From NCBI RefSeq assembly GCF_000499845.2, contig NC_023753.2, forward strand, positions 2,852,001-2,916,000: a DNA stretch of 64,000 bases, read 5' to 3'. The position numbers and the translations under genes were made by a program. The notes under the pieces were generated by a model. It was given only the letters and a program-made list of their open reading frames with translations. It made no database searches and was not told the origin of the DNA. Below are positions 52,790-64,000 of the stretch, one piece after another. Position 1 is the first letter of the stretch. Each line of letters opens with the position of its first letter. Source of the DNA: Phaseolus vulgaris. Taxonomy: Eukaryota > Streptophyta > Magnoliopsida > Fabales > Fabaceae.

Positions 52790-55700
52790 CCTCTCACTAC
52801 TATACTATTGTTATAGTAACTATTACTGATTCATATCCCAAAAACTAACACAACAAATTCAGTTATCTGACATAAATTTAACCAAAAACGTAACTTGTCC
52901 ACACTAAATATATCATTGATTTCCCCTTCTTTGCCCTAATACCCCTTTCACAATTTAATTTAATCATTTGAGTGACCGTTACATTTTGATTTTAATTAAA
53001 TCCAGCGCACATGGCCACTTATTTTAAACAGAATATAATACAAATAATGGCATGCATGTGAATGAATTTCTGTAAAAGGATTTTAAGTGTAAGTTTAAGT
53101 TTGAATACTAAATTAATTTAAACTATAAAACGCAAGTGTTTTCATATTTTTATCTTTAGAACATTTTTTATAATATGTTTTTAGTGTTGATTTGTAATAT
53201 TCATTTATTTAAAAATAAATAATATTAACATTGATACTATTAGGATGGTAAAGTCAATATGGTGGGTTAGATTGATATTTTTAACCTGATTGTTTTAATT
53301 TGTCAACCTATTCTTTTAATTAAAAATATCAATATAATTTAAAATATTAACTTTTTATTGTATTATATTATTAGAAAGATATAAGTTATATATTTTAACT
53401 TAAATCATTAACACGGTGTAAATTCAGTTTTAAATATTAATTATGATAGAATAATTTACTCTATAAAGATAATAATCTTTTTAATTTATCAACATTAATT
53501 AAACTCTTGTAAAATATTTATAAGTAAAAAATAAAATTTAAAAATTTGTGGAATGACTTTTTTTAAGGACTAACTCATCTTATTTTGTCTTATTTCTTTA
53601 GTTAATGACAAGTCACTCTCATCCATTTTACTATTCTTAAACAAGTATTTGATATAATATACCAATGATTTACATAATTTTATTATAAAGTTTCTAAAAA
53701 TGGAACAAAACCAAGTTATATTGACAAAGTAAATTAAAAATCTTAACCCAACAATTAATTATCAATTTTAACAAAAACTCTTTAATGACCAATTAACATG
53801 TTTTATAAAAATTGTATTTGTGTTTTTATTACATGTATCTTCTTGATATTATCTTAAAAGTACAAAATCAAAATCTATAATTGTTATCAATCCAACTCAA
53901 GTTATTCAAATTATTTTGGAAATTACAAGTTTTTTATTCTCATTATTCCTAATAATCATAAAAAAACAATTTTTAAAATAACAATCAAGAGAATCTATTT
54001 ATAGAATCTAATTCATTTTTCACGGCAATAGAAAGATTGTTTTCTAATCAATGTTTTAAACCTAAAATCAAGTTATGGTTTTCCAAACCTAACATAATAA
54101 GAGTATAAATGGATCATTGGTATAAATGAATGAGAAAGATAATACACAGACTCACATATATAAGAATTGTAGTTTGATTAATAAGAGGATAATCAACCGA
54201 GGTTACACATAGGAAAAAGAAGAATGACGCGCTTGATTTGAAAATTTTCATGGTTCATGTAACGTTTTAGCCATATTAGATTTTTGTCTAACATTGTTAA
54301 CAATTGGAAAAATATGTTTACATTTTATAAAGATTAAACTAATAATTTAAATTTTGTTGATGATGATTTTATTAGTTTTATCATTTTATAATTTTATACT
54401 TGTAGGATCATGGGTCGAATCCTATACAGTTACATGGTTATGGGCTGATATCGAGGTGACACACTAATGAATCTTTCAGAGTCGATCAAGAAGGTGAAGG
54501 CATTTTAGTTTCATAAGCTTACGTTTGAAGATATGGGATTGTAGGGTCATGGGTTGAGCCCGATACGACATCTTGAAGAATTTGACGTCGATCTTATTTT
54601 AAAGGGCTTTTATTCGTATTAAGAAGAAATCGTGGGAATCTCAAAAGTCAACATATAAATAAAGGAGAATATTTATTATGAAGGAGGGTCAAAAATAAGG
54701 TCAGATACATCAGGAGCATAAAAGAGGAGTAATATATATATATACTAGAGAAATCATAAAGAAGAGACCGATAACACATTCGGCTCAGAGTACACTTATT
54801 CTTAGTCACTGAATGTCTTATAATAGTGTTGGTCACTCTTTCAATACTAATCGAATATAATATAATAGTGTTGGTCACTCTTTCAAGATATAATATTTAT
54901 TGTTAGAAATATATGTTTTATTATTTATGAACGTAGTGACTAGTATCTTAAGATTTAGCCTTACACTAATTTGACTTGATCGTATATGAGTTTGAAGAGA
55001 AAAAAAAATAGATTATTCATTGTTCATATTTTTTTTTTAATGAAAAAATTTGGGTTTAAAATTAAAGATTGTTTTATCATTTCCTTATTTTTTTATAAAG
55101 TTGATTCATAACTAATAAGAAAATGTTGAGTTTTTCTTAAATTTTTCAACTTCGAGAAAACAAATAAATAAAACTTTTGACATTAATTCATTATGTATAA
55201 ATTATATTTATCATATTCAAGTAAAAATATAACTACTAATTGAGTATATAAATTATCTAAAATATATGTTTAGAAAGAAATTGTAAATAATAAAATGAGA
55301 GACAAAGTGATGGGTTGAGATTGTAGTGAAGTAATTAAGGCAGTGGCTAATAATAATAATAATAGTGTCAAACATTATTATCTTTATTGTTGCCTTTTGC
55401 AAATGTGTTTGGTGAGTGATTGTTCATTGTGGGACTTATCAAAGTGAGACAAATACAGCTGACACACTGGAACCCCAAAGCTTGTCCTTCGTTTATACCA
55501 TGCACCCCAAAACTCTTCTTTCCATCTCTTCAAAAATTAAAGAACCAGAAAATGAATAGGAACACAATAGTTTAAAAATCACCCATTAATAGAGATCAAC
55601 ATTGAATAAAGGGCACCATGGAAACAGTACAGATTATGGATGGTCATTCATCATGACTATGTAATTATGTAACTGAGTGTTGATATAGCAAGAACCCTGC

Positions 55701-58700
55701 ATCAGATTACAGATTACAACTGAGAAGAGAAACAGTTTTTTTTCTGAAATAGAACAATTTTAAAATTATACCAATAGATAATGTAAATCAAAGATTTGTA
55801 AAGGAAACTGTGTAAAGAAAGAGGGGAAAAAACCCTTCTCAAAATGTCTGTTGCAAGTTTATAAATCAAATGCTGTACTCTGAACAAAATCAGAAAAGCT
55901 AGGAGAAATTTTCTATTTAAGAAAGATGTAACTTGTAACAGATTAGTTTGTCAATAAAACAATCACAACAAATTCATACATGTTCCATCAGCAAACTGTT
56001 CAAGCAATATGATTATACTGCAAGGATATATAAGACTTGACCATGTTACAGGAGAAGTTCTGCTTCAAAATAAGAAGTACAAAGCCAGTCAGAGAAGAGA
56101 TTATGGAAGAGCAAAGAGAAGATGAGGCTAAAGTTTTTCCTCATTTATTCTGAAAACTCTAACTCCAAGCAAAATGTTCTCAAGTTTGGAGGGATATGGA
56201 AATAACAGAACAAAAATACACAGGAAAATGTTATATCTATTGAACCAAAGGTAATTAAACATCCAAAAATGCATCTGAATTATCAGAGATATCTTACAAA
56301 ACCTTTAATAATCTGATTTAGTGGATCCGTAGATTCATGAACATAGACAACCAAAAAGCCTTTTTGAAGGGTATATTTACTTTGTAAAGATGTTGATGAT
56401 TTTACTTACAGAATACATATGTTTGTCCCTTACCTACCAGTTTATGCTTCTCCAGCTTAGAACTTACAGAGTGAACACATGCAGAGTTCTGGAACTTGAA
56501 ATAATGTTTTCGGCTTACAAATCCAATGTATTTCCAAACTCTTCAAGAAAAGAAAAACTAGACTTTAAAAATGTATAAAGATGACTGAAATCAGTGCCAA
56601 TTCACCAGCCATATTCCATTTATTACAGAAAGCTGCTAAAAAGATCCAAAATTGAAACATGTTGGGTTCATTTTTTTGTTTTGTTTTAATTACAGTTTAA
56701 GACACTTTTACTCTGCATTCATTTATGGATGAATCATGTATAATTTACAGTAGGTTACTGGCACTACCTCAACCAGAAATAACGATAGTCTTCATGTTAA
56801 AAGTAATAGTCAGTTATTTAAGTTTAACTTTACCTAACAACTTAACATTTAATCTTATTTTTTCTCTATTTTCATTTCCTCTAATTCTCTCCACCAAAAC
56901 CAAAAGCATGCTTGTTTGCATGGATAAATTTTAGGGGTGAGTTTTTTTAATAGAATTTTTTTTATGACAAAATATGTTCTTTGAATATATAATTTTAAAA
57001 TAGGTTAAAATGTATAAATTTAGGAGAGTAACTTGATTTCTTCACATTAAAAAAAAAAAAAATTTTACAAAAAAATTATTTAAATCTTTTTATATTTCTC
57101 TCTCTCTTAAATCTGTGTTTCTTCTCTTAAACATGATCTTAATTACAATATGGTCATTTTGACTTTAATTCTTAATTACAATATTATTACTTTAACTTTG
57201 ATATAGAGATTGGACCAACATTGAACTAACACAACATTATTATTTTTTAGACTCATGTAAAATTCTAACCTTAAATCTTATATCCTAAAGTCATAAAATA
57301 TTATCAATTTGAAATTAAAGTTAGTTTTTGTCATTTTTCAATCATCATCATCAAAGTTATTTTGCTGATAAAAAAAAATCATCAAAGTTATTTTTATGTT
57401 GATGCAAATTAGTATTATTTCTTAATTGATGTTATTAGGAAGGGTTCTTTTGTCAATATAAGTGTTGTCTTTTGGCTTATGTCAAACAAGATTATTTTTA
57501 GTTGATGTAACTCTAAATTAGTTGATACAATTTTATTTTTTATCTAAACAAAATATTTAACAATTAAATAATTTAAATTAATATATTTAATTTTTCTAAA
57601 AATGATAAAAAAAATAATTTTAAACAAAAATTTAATTATTTGGACTGACATGTATTGATGGTAATGTGATGTGTTTTGTTTGTGATGGGCATTGAGTTGT
57701 TGACTAACTAACCATAACGAAAAACCTGTCTTCTAATTGAAATTGCTTCGCAATTGCACTGCTGTTAACTAACTCACTCATTCATTACAAAACACAAACA
57801 TAATTAACTTCAAATCTGTTTTTTTGGACTCATGTGTCGCTAATTTGATTCGATGCAACTCTCATCAACCCTAATCCTCAATAAAATCAATCTTGAAAAG
57901 ACAAATAAATTTATTAGACAAAATCTAACCTTCTTTTTAGTCTTAATATCAAAACATTAATTATCACGCGTACAATATTCAAGTAATGAAGAAGAAAAAA
58001 AAAAAGGAGTCTGAAAATTCCACACTATATGAAATTCTTTCACACTTGTTATGCTTCTTATCTTTATAAAAAAAAAAATGTCGGCATATAGTTACTGGCC
58101 TTTTCCTATCATTTTTAGTATCTTTATTTATTATATTATATTATATATATATATATGTCATAATTGGGTAACAGTAAAATTGTTATGAATTAAAGAGCCG
58201 TCTTTTGGACACTCAATGAGTTATTCTTTTTTTTTTAAATGTGAGAGATAGGAAATATATATATATATATATATATATACTACTTTCTTAAATTGTATAA
58301 AAAAAATGTCTCGAAAGTCACGCAGTTACGATATTTGACTGATTTACAGTGTAAACACATTTATTCTGCCAGTGAATATAGATTCTTCTTTATAGAATAC
58401 AAGTTAAACTCCCTTTATATTCTTTTAAAAATGAATCATTCAACATTTCATGTTATTTGTATACTATTCGAAATATAAGTAAATAATTATTGTTTCAATA
58501 TAAAGACCACAGATTGAGTAATAAAAGGAATTTTTTTCCAAATAATATAATTCTATTTGATATTTCTTGAAATATTTTTTTTTTTCATAATTCAACAAGT
58601 GATACATATAGATATAGAGCAGGATTTTAGTAGAAACTGATATGATTGAAGTATACATAACAATATAAAACTTGAATTTTTTTTTTCTAATTTCAATGAA

Positions 58701-58995
58701 ATAAAATTAGAAAATTGTAAGGAAAAAACAGAGAAAAGGAGAAGAAATTTGGTAGAAGAAGAGAGAGGTGGGTCCATGTGAAAATCTTATGTCTTATAAG
58801 TGACAGCCATAAAGTTAAAGTATTATTATATATCTACCAATTTGGTTAACACCAAACACTGCATCTCTTCCTTCTCACTCCTTTCTTTCAACCCAACGCG
58901 CATTCTGAAGTCTTTTCCAGCCAACACGCGCACGATGTAATTCACAACAACGTGAATATTTCAGAGTAATAATAATAATACTTTTAGGATGTTTT
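52790..58995. other. Large AT-rich intergenic region
   Basis: The first ~150 bases are the TTC5-like promoter. About 54400-54900 is less AT-rich, has a direct 'ataatagtgttggtcactctttcaa' duplication (about 54822 and 54863), and may be LTR debris. About 57340-57660 shows 'gttgatg' words that also occur in ALIX intron 7 (40140-40250). TA microsatellites lie at 58139-58157 and 58254-58279. I found no convincing gene. Confidence 0.45.
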
Positions 58996-58999
58996 TTCT

Positions 59000-59027
59000 T
59001 TGACTTTTCTCCCTCTCTCTATATATA
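59000..59027 (+). promoter_or_regulatory. W-box and TATA box of the PADRE gene
   Basis: TTGACT (59000-59005) fits the WRKY W-box core TTGACY. CT-rich bases follow, then TATATATA at 59020-59027, about 95 bases before the ATG. Both are consistent with a stress-inducible promoter, which is typical of this gene family. Confidence 0.6.
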
Positions 59028-59120
59028 TCCCACACCACACCTTCAAACCCACCCACAAAACAAACCCTCATTCTTCGATTCCTCCAACGTTAAAAACCTT
59101 CTCTTTCTCAGTTCCACGTC

Positions 59121-59630
59121 ATGGGCAACTACGTTTCATGCACCTTGGCGCCTCCTTCGACCAAGGCCACCAGAGTCATCGTTCCCACCGGCGAAGTGAA
59201 GCAGTTCAAAGAGATTATCAAGGCTGCGGAACTCATGCTCGAACACCCCACTTACTTTCTCGTCAATTCTCGCTCTCTTCACATTGGTCGAAGGTTTTCT
59301 GCTCTTGCTGCCGACGAAGAGTTGGAGTTCGGGAACGTCTACATCTTTTTCCCAATGAGGAGACTGAAATCCCTTGTCACCGCCGCTGACATGGCGGTGC
59401 TTTACTTGGCTGCCAGCTCCGCCGTCAAGAGACTGTCCGGAGGAAAGACGCGTGTTCTCCCGCACAGCGGCGGCGGTGAAGGACAGCAAGAGGAAAAAAC
59501 CTCAGATGTTGAGATTCCGAGGTTGAGTTTGGAAGGAGTGGATTCAGGGTTTCAGTATAGGTTGAACTATTGTAGGTCAAGAAAACCTGTGTTGGAAACT
59601 ATAACAGAGGAACCAGCTAGGTTAAGGTGA
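59121..59630 (+). CDS. PADRE-domain (DUF4228) protein
   Basis: A single-exon gene of 169 residues, usual for the plant PADRE/DUF4228 family, whose members are induced by pathogens and abiotic stress; the biochemical function is unknown. The N terminus MGNYVSCTLA offers Gly2 for N-myristoylation and Cys7 for acylation, suggesting membrane attachment. The conserved part follows: ATRVIVPTGEVKQFKEIIKA, AAELMLEHPTYFLVNSRSL, and the hallmark ELEFGNVYIFFPMRRLKSLV. Then AADMAVLYLAASSAVKRLSG leads into a disordered Gly/Glu-rich C terminus. The upstream TATA box and W-box support this ATG. Confidence 0.94.
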   Translation: MGNYVSCTLAPPSTKATRVIVPTGEVKQFKEIIKAAELMLEHPTYFLVNSRSLHIGRRFSALAADEELEFGNVYIFFPMRRLKSLVTAADMAVLYLAASSAVKRLSGGKTRVLPHSGGGEGQQEEKTSDVEIPRLSLEGVDSGFQYRLNYCRSRKPVLETITEEPARLR

Positions 59631-61925
59631 TTGGTGAAACCGTTATGCATCACTGTTTTTTTTTAACTAGAAGATTATTCAACACTTTGAAAAGAAAAAA
59701 TTAGGTGAGGTGGAGCAACCATAGCACAAGTTTGTACAAAATATTCATATAGGAAGAACAAGAACAAGTTTGCGTGTGATACTTTTGACTGTTCATTTGT
59801 TTTTTTTGTTACGATGAATGAATTCAGATTAATTTAATGGGGAGTGATATTTGGTGATTTTGTATCTAATTTGAGTTTTTGTTTTTGTTATAAAATATTG
59901 AAGCGAGTGGAAGATAGTGTTTGAACTGTGAAATGTTCCACCATTTGTCCACTTGTGACTAACGCGTGGACTGGCTGGTTGGGTCTGTGAATGTAATGAA
60001 TCGGGTAACAATAATGGCCAAACTCAAAACGACTACGTTTCTACTATCTTCTGGAAATCTCTTTGTCCCTTTTCAAAAAATCTTTTATTAACACGTGTTA
60101 TGAATTGGAATTTTCTAAGTGTAACTTGGACGGTCTACGGCCGAGATGTTAGCCGAGAGATGACAAGAAAACAGAAAAGTTAACCAAAAAATAAAAATTA
60201 AATAAATAAATAGTTACTATAGTAAATTTCATTTAATGGGCTAAAAACATAAATGGTATGTTTAAAAAATCAGCAAAAAGTAAAAGTTCATGAATTTTAA
60301 GTCCAATAAGAAAATTTTATAAATAGGTGATCAACCCAAGATATAAGTAGAGTGAATTTATCTGATAATTAACTAGTACCAATTCTGACTTTGCATTTGA
60401 GTATCTTTCAGATACACACTCATCCGTGAAAGGAGACCAAGAACCGAGAGATCCAGTTGACCTAACCCAGAGAAGTAAGAATCTACAAATCATATATAAG
60501 TTTAAGCCGAAAGTCCAAACCAAGAGATCAAACCGAGAAAAAAGACTGAAAAGTCAACAGTCTCACCGAGAAGTCAACCATCTCAATTTTATTTTTTTTA
60601 CAATAACACAACTTATTATACACTTTTTTTTTTTTTACCGTAACTATAATTTGTAGGCGATTCCTTCTTAGTCTCTCAGAAAAAGGTTTAGGTGTCCCAT
60701 GTGTCATTAGTGACTTCCAAAATAAAAATTAGAATCTTGTTTTCTTCTGCAATTTCTTAATTTAAATTCCAAGATATCCTCATTTCCTTTTTTTTATCCA
60801 CCCTAACAACTATTTGAAAATTATTCCTCTTGAGGCATAAAAGAGGGATTGGGTAGAAGATAGGTGAACCTCACTCTGGGGTTGAAAAAATTGAAAAGAT
60901 TGACTTGAGGGTGAGCAATGAATCAATCTCTTATGAAATTGGGGATACAACAAACATTGTGACAGTGAAAAAGAAAGAGAGATAATTATTTGAGGGATCA
61001 AATGGCTTCCCATAGGACAAAGAGATGAGTGTGTTTTAGGATTTGTCATTTAATGTGAAGTACTTGCTTATACATATAAGTATTTGAAGTATCTGAGGAA
61101 CGACAGAAACTGCCATATGGAAGACATTTTTGAGATGACAATTGCGTTTGTTTATGTGAAATGACATGTCTGCTTGTCTTTCTTATGATGAAGTCATTAA
61201 TTGGCTAAAGAAATGCAACTGAGAGTTCATTGTCTTTGTTTACCGAACTAGGAAAAGAAGGTTGAAGGTGTCACTTGGAAAGTGCTAATAGAATTAATAT
61301 TATTTTTTTGCGGTAGTTGAAGGTGTTGAACTGAGTAACAGAGGAAACATTAGTGATTTAGAACGTGAAAGTGATGCACTGGAAGATAATATATATGTAG
61401 CAGAGATAAGGAGAGTTTAAAAGTGTTTTTTATTGGGTTGAGAACTAAAGAATTATTGAAACTGTTATTTTTCTTCTTTGGTCGGTCGGTCGAATTGTCT
61501 TTCAATTCCACTTCTTACAAGCTTCTTCCTCTCCTGTTTCACTCCTCGACATTCACGTAGTCGCAACTTGGATGTGATAGTACCTACAGAAGGCACTTCG
61601 ACGCTCAAGTCATATTATGCATTCGACACTCGATATTCTGAGTACTGTGTAATAACGTACCTTGTTATTGAAATATGTATTATTTATATTATTTTGATGG
61701 ATCTTTCTTATTGAGCCAGATTAGGAAGTTGGATCATGTTTAGAAATGTATTACTTAACTTTTGATTGTTGATTAGTCTCACTAACTCTGCTTAAGCATA
61801 ATTGGATTTGTGTTGTCGATCGACATAATAACTAGGTCCAAAACATGATCTCGGTAGTGCGAACTCTAAAAAAAAAAAAGTTATATGGACATGTGTGTTG
61901 CAGATATATTAAGGATGAATTTTGC
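59631..61925. other. Intergenic, repeat-rich
   Basis: The first few hundred bases are PADRE 3'UTR. About 60300-60560 ('ccaagaaccgagagatccagttgac') and about 61480-61700 ('cagaaggcacttcgacgctcaagtca') look like LTR-element debris; I associate the second with Phaseoleae repeats from memory. No intact gene. The open frame near 60810-61049 was not matched to any family. Confidence 0.4.
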
Positions 61926-62165
61926 AGATATATCAGACTGTTATGGATATGGTCTTCTTGCGGATGAAACAAGTGCTTCATATAAATTGGTTTTGAAAAC
62001 ATTTTTGGATGCAATGTGGAATAAATATCTTGTGTGAGTAGTCACAGATGGAGATATTGTTACGAAGGATGCAAAAAGCAATTGTTTCTATTAGTCGTTA
62101 TCGACTTTGTGCATGACATCTTTAGAAGAATGTTTGTGAGAATGTAAAAACCCAATTTTTTTTAT
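61926..62165 (+). pseudogene. FAR1/FHY3-type MULE transposase fragment
   Basis: The plus strand reads YGYGLLADETSASYKLVLKT then FLDAMWNKYLV-stop-VVTDGDIVTKDA. After one frameshift it continues as RYRLCA-stop-HL-stop-KNVCENVK. This matches the MULE transposase core: ..LLADET..Y.WVL..FL.AM...VVTDGD..M..A and ..RLCAWHL.KN, whose Trp is now a stop. At least three stops and one frameshift make it dead. The upstream DNA-binding part and the downstream SWIM zinc finger are not present. Confidence 0.8.
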
Positions 62166-62520
62166 CTCAAAATGGCTATGTACAGTATTTTTGCAAGAAC
62201 GTCATTAGGAAACACAATATTAAAAGCAACTAATCGGGATAAATGACTCACCAAATTAATAAAAATATGCAAGAATATTCCATATTGTTCAAATTATTTT
62301 TTTTATTTAAATCTCTAAAGTCCAACTTTCCACTACAACTTAATAAAATTATTTTTTAAAATTATTTATTAAACTAATATTAATTTTTTTCAATTTTTAA
62401 AATATTTTTAATTAAGTTACTATAACAATTAATTATTTATTTTTTAAAAATTAATTTCTATTTTATAATTTTCATGATAAAACGAGATTGCATTTCACAC
62501 TTTAAAGATTTTAAAAATCT
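62166..62520. other. AT-rich spacer
   Basis: Highly AT-rich; nothing recognised except a 'ctactttcag' acceptor-like end at 62521-62530 that leads into the next feature. Confidence 0.4.
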
Positions 62521-62530
62521 TCTACTTTCA

Positions 62531-62752
62531 GAGAGTGAGTGGTAAAGGGTGGCGGAGGGGGTGGCAAAGGTGGCGGTGGTGGTGCAAAAGGTGGCGGTGG
62601 TGGTGGTTCAGGAAGATATATGAAAGCCCCTGGTGGTGATGGAGGTTACATCTCAAGAGAATCCTCAGGCATACTTCAGTGGTCTGCATGGTGCACCAAA
62701 TGCAAACAAATACTTTTATTTTATCAAGTTGCCATAAACATGTAACTCTTGT
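62531..62752 (+). pseudogene. Glycine-rich protein gene fragment with frameshift
   Basis: After a splice-acceptor-like ctactttcag, the frame encodes KGGGGGGKGGGGGAKGGGGG then SGRYMKAPGGDGGYISRE. It then shifts: the other frame continues NPQAYFSGLHGAPNANK, the usual C-terminal continuation of this small plant glycine-rich family. About four residues' worth of coding sequence between YISRE and NPQAYF are missing and the frame is broken. No ATG precedes the Gly run, so the first exon is missing or far upstream. It is probably non-functional. Confidence 0.72.
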
Positions 62753-62759
62753 GCTGTCA

Positions 62760-64000
62760 CTTTTATCACTACAAATAAAAGCACCTATTATATAATGTTA
62801 CTAGTTATTTGAGTTTTAATGTTAACAACTGAGTTTGCTTAAACTGCTTTAATTTAAAACAAAATTCTAAATCTAATAATATTGTAAACATATCAATAAT
62901 ATTCAACTGATAAAAAAAAATCCATAATAAAAAAAAATCTAATAAATTAATATTTTATTAAAAAAATATGTGTTATATTTATTAATGATGTCATTATTTT
63001 TATTTTATTACTTTAAGTTAACCATGTATATAAAAGTATTAACCTTTGTGATTTTTCTGACTATTTATGTAGATATATTTAGATACATTAGTTTTTCAAA
63101 AAAATATTTTGCAATAGACACCTAAAGAATTTGAGAATTCCACTTGTTAGGATAAGTTTTTGTAGTGGACATGACATCTGGCATTTGGGTGACTTTTCCT
63201 TACGTGGCTGCCTCATCAATCAACTCGCAAATAATTGCACTTTTTCAACAAGTAACTATATATCACACCATATTTTTTAATACTTTTTATTAAATTTATT
63301 TGTTAGGAGACATTAAATATCAATAGACCTAAGAATCACGTCCTATGTAACATATCTACTATAATAAAACAAATAGTTTAGTAAATAAAAAGTTGTTTAA
63401 ACGTTATATTTTATTAGAGTCCCTTAATTTGTTTTTAAAAAACTAAAAAAATTTAAATAACATTATTTAGTAAATATACCGGTCAAAGTCGAATGAGTCT
63501 CACTCGATATTATTAACCGATTGATCGAATAATCAATTATAAAAATAAATAACAAGTAAGGAAATAACTTACAAGTCAAGTAAACTCCTTATAAATCCGG
63601 ATCACACTCAGTTAAATTTGAGTGACAATCCAATAAATAATAATACCAGTTTATTAAAAATATGCGTTAGATACGATTCATGAATCAAGTTCATTACTAA
63701 AACACTATAAATAAGTCTACGAAAGAGTAAGATACATTTTTATTAGTTTTCCACCATATAATTAATATATAGTACTCATTTGATTGTCGGAAAACATTTT
63801 ACAAATTTATTTTCAACTGAATACTAAGGAGTTAAAGAATTAAAAAGTTGAAACATCTAAGAGTGAGAAAACTGAAGAACTAAAATAAAAAGAATAAACA
63901 ACAAAATATAAGAAATTGATTACGAGAAGAATGACCAATTTATCTATAAATTATGGTAAATAACTTTGTTTTCCCCACATTATCACACTTCTTTAGAAAA
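62760..64000. other. AT-rich intergenic DNA at the right edge
   Basis: No gene. About 63470-63720 is slightly less AT-rich, with 'ccggtcaaagtcgaatgag' and 'aaatccggatcacactca' words that may be LTR debris; no borders seen. Confidence 0.35.

Noticed and set aside
54400..54900. Possible LTR element between the TTC5-like and PADRE genes
   Set aside because: Less AT-rich and with a short direct duplication, but no PBS, ends or coding fragment could be identified.
60810..61049. Open frame of 79 codons on the minus strand
   Set aside because: Ser/Pro/Leu-rich with no family resemblance, no splice context and no promoter signs; likely chance.

Overview
This window looks like nuclear DNA of a dicot plant, most probably a legume of the bean/cowpea/soybean group. 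The evidence is split genes with GT-AG introns, AT-rich intergenic DNA full of small transposon relics, plant-specific families (DYW-type PPR, PADRE/DUF4228, MATE/DTX, plant ALIX), and repeat motifs I associate from memory with Phaseoleae retroelements. The species cannot be fixed from sequence alone.

Layout. 57-2855 (minus): mitochondrial ATP synthase beta subunit; eight exons are present and the last lies beyond the left edge. About 2.9-12.8 kb: no intact gene. This stretch holds a fold-back element, a ~55-bp minisatellite interrupted by a Mutator-type MITE with a perfect 9-bp target duplication, an LTR-like segment, and a LINE 3' end. 12807-15144 (plus): MATE transporter, 7 exons. 17781-21548 (plus): chloroplast-type FAD/NAD(P)-binding oxidoreductase of the pKIWI502 family, 5 exons. 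22707-23618 (minus): Lys/Ser/His-rich nuclear-type protein with a probable long 5'UTR intron. 28064-29914 (minus): PPR-DYW organelle RNA editing factor. 31310-31381: tRNA-Lys(UUU), with a decayed duplicate at 32447-32518. 33651-41330 (plus): ALIX/BRO1-domain protein, 8 exons. 43469-52699 (minus): TTC5-like TPR/OB-fold protein, 13 exons including a 54-bp one. 59121-59630 (plus): PADRE/DUF4228 protein. 61.9-62.8 kb: relics of a FAR1/MULE transposase and of a glycine-rich protein gene.

The MATE - pKIWI502-like - ALIX order matches, as I recall it, the Arabidopsis At1g15180-At1g15130 neighbourhood, so this is probably an old conserved block. The PPR gene, the Lys/Ser-rich gene and the tRNA duplication lie between two of its members. 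The genes do not form one pathway. They are independent housekeeping or stress genes: mitochondrial ATP synthesis, drug/metabolite efflux, plastid redox, organelle RNA editing, and ESCRT-linked vacuolar/endosomal sorting.

The most interesting observation is that the 5' leader and upstream region of the Lys/Ser-rich gene (25675-26646) is duplicated directly in front of the PPR gene (29953-30649). The copy includes its splice donor and telobox-like repeats. This looks like capture of a promoter and 5'UTR by segmental duplication. I saw no new multi-gene system. All exon limits were read by eye from splice consensus and protein-family continuity.
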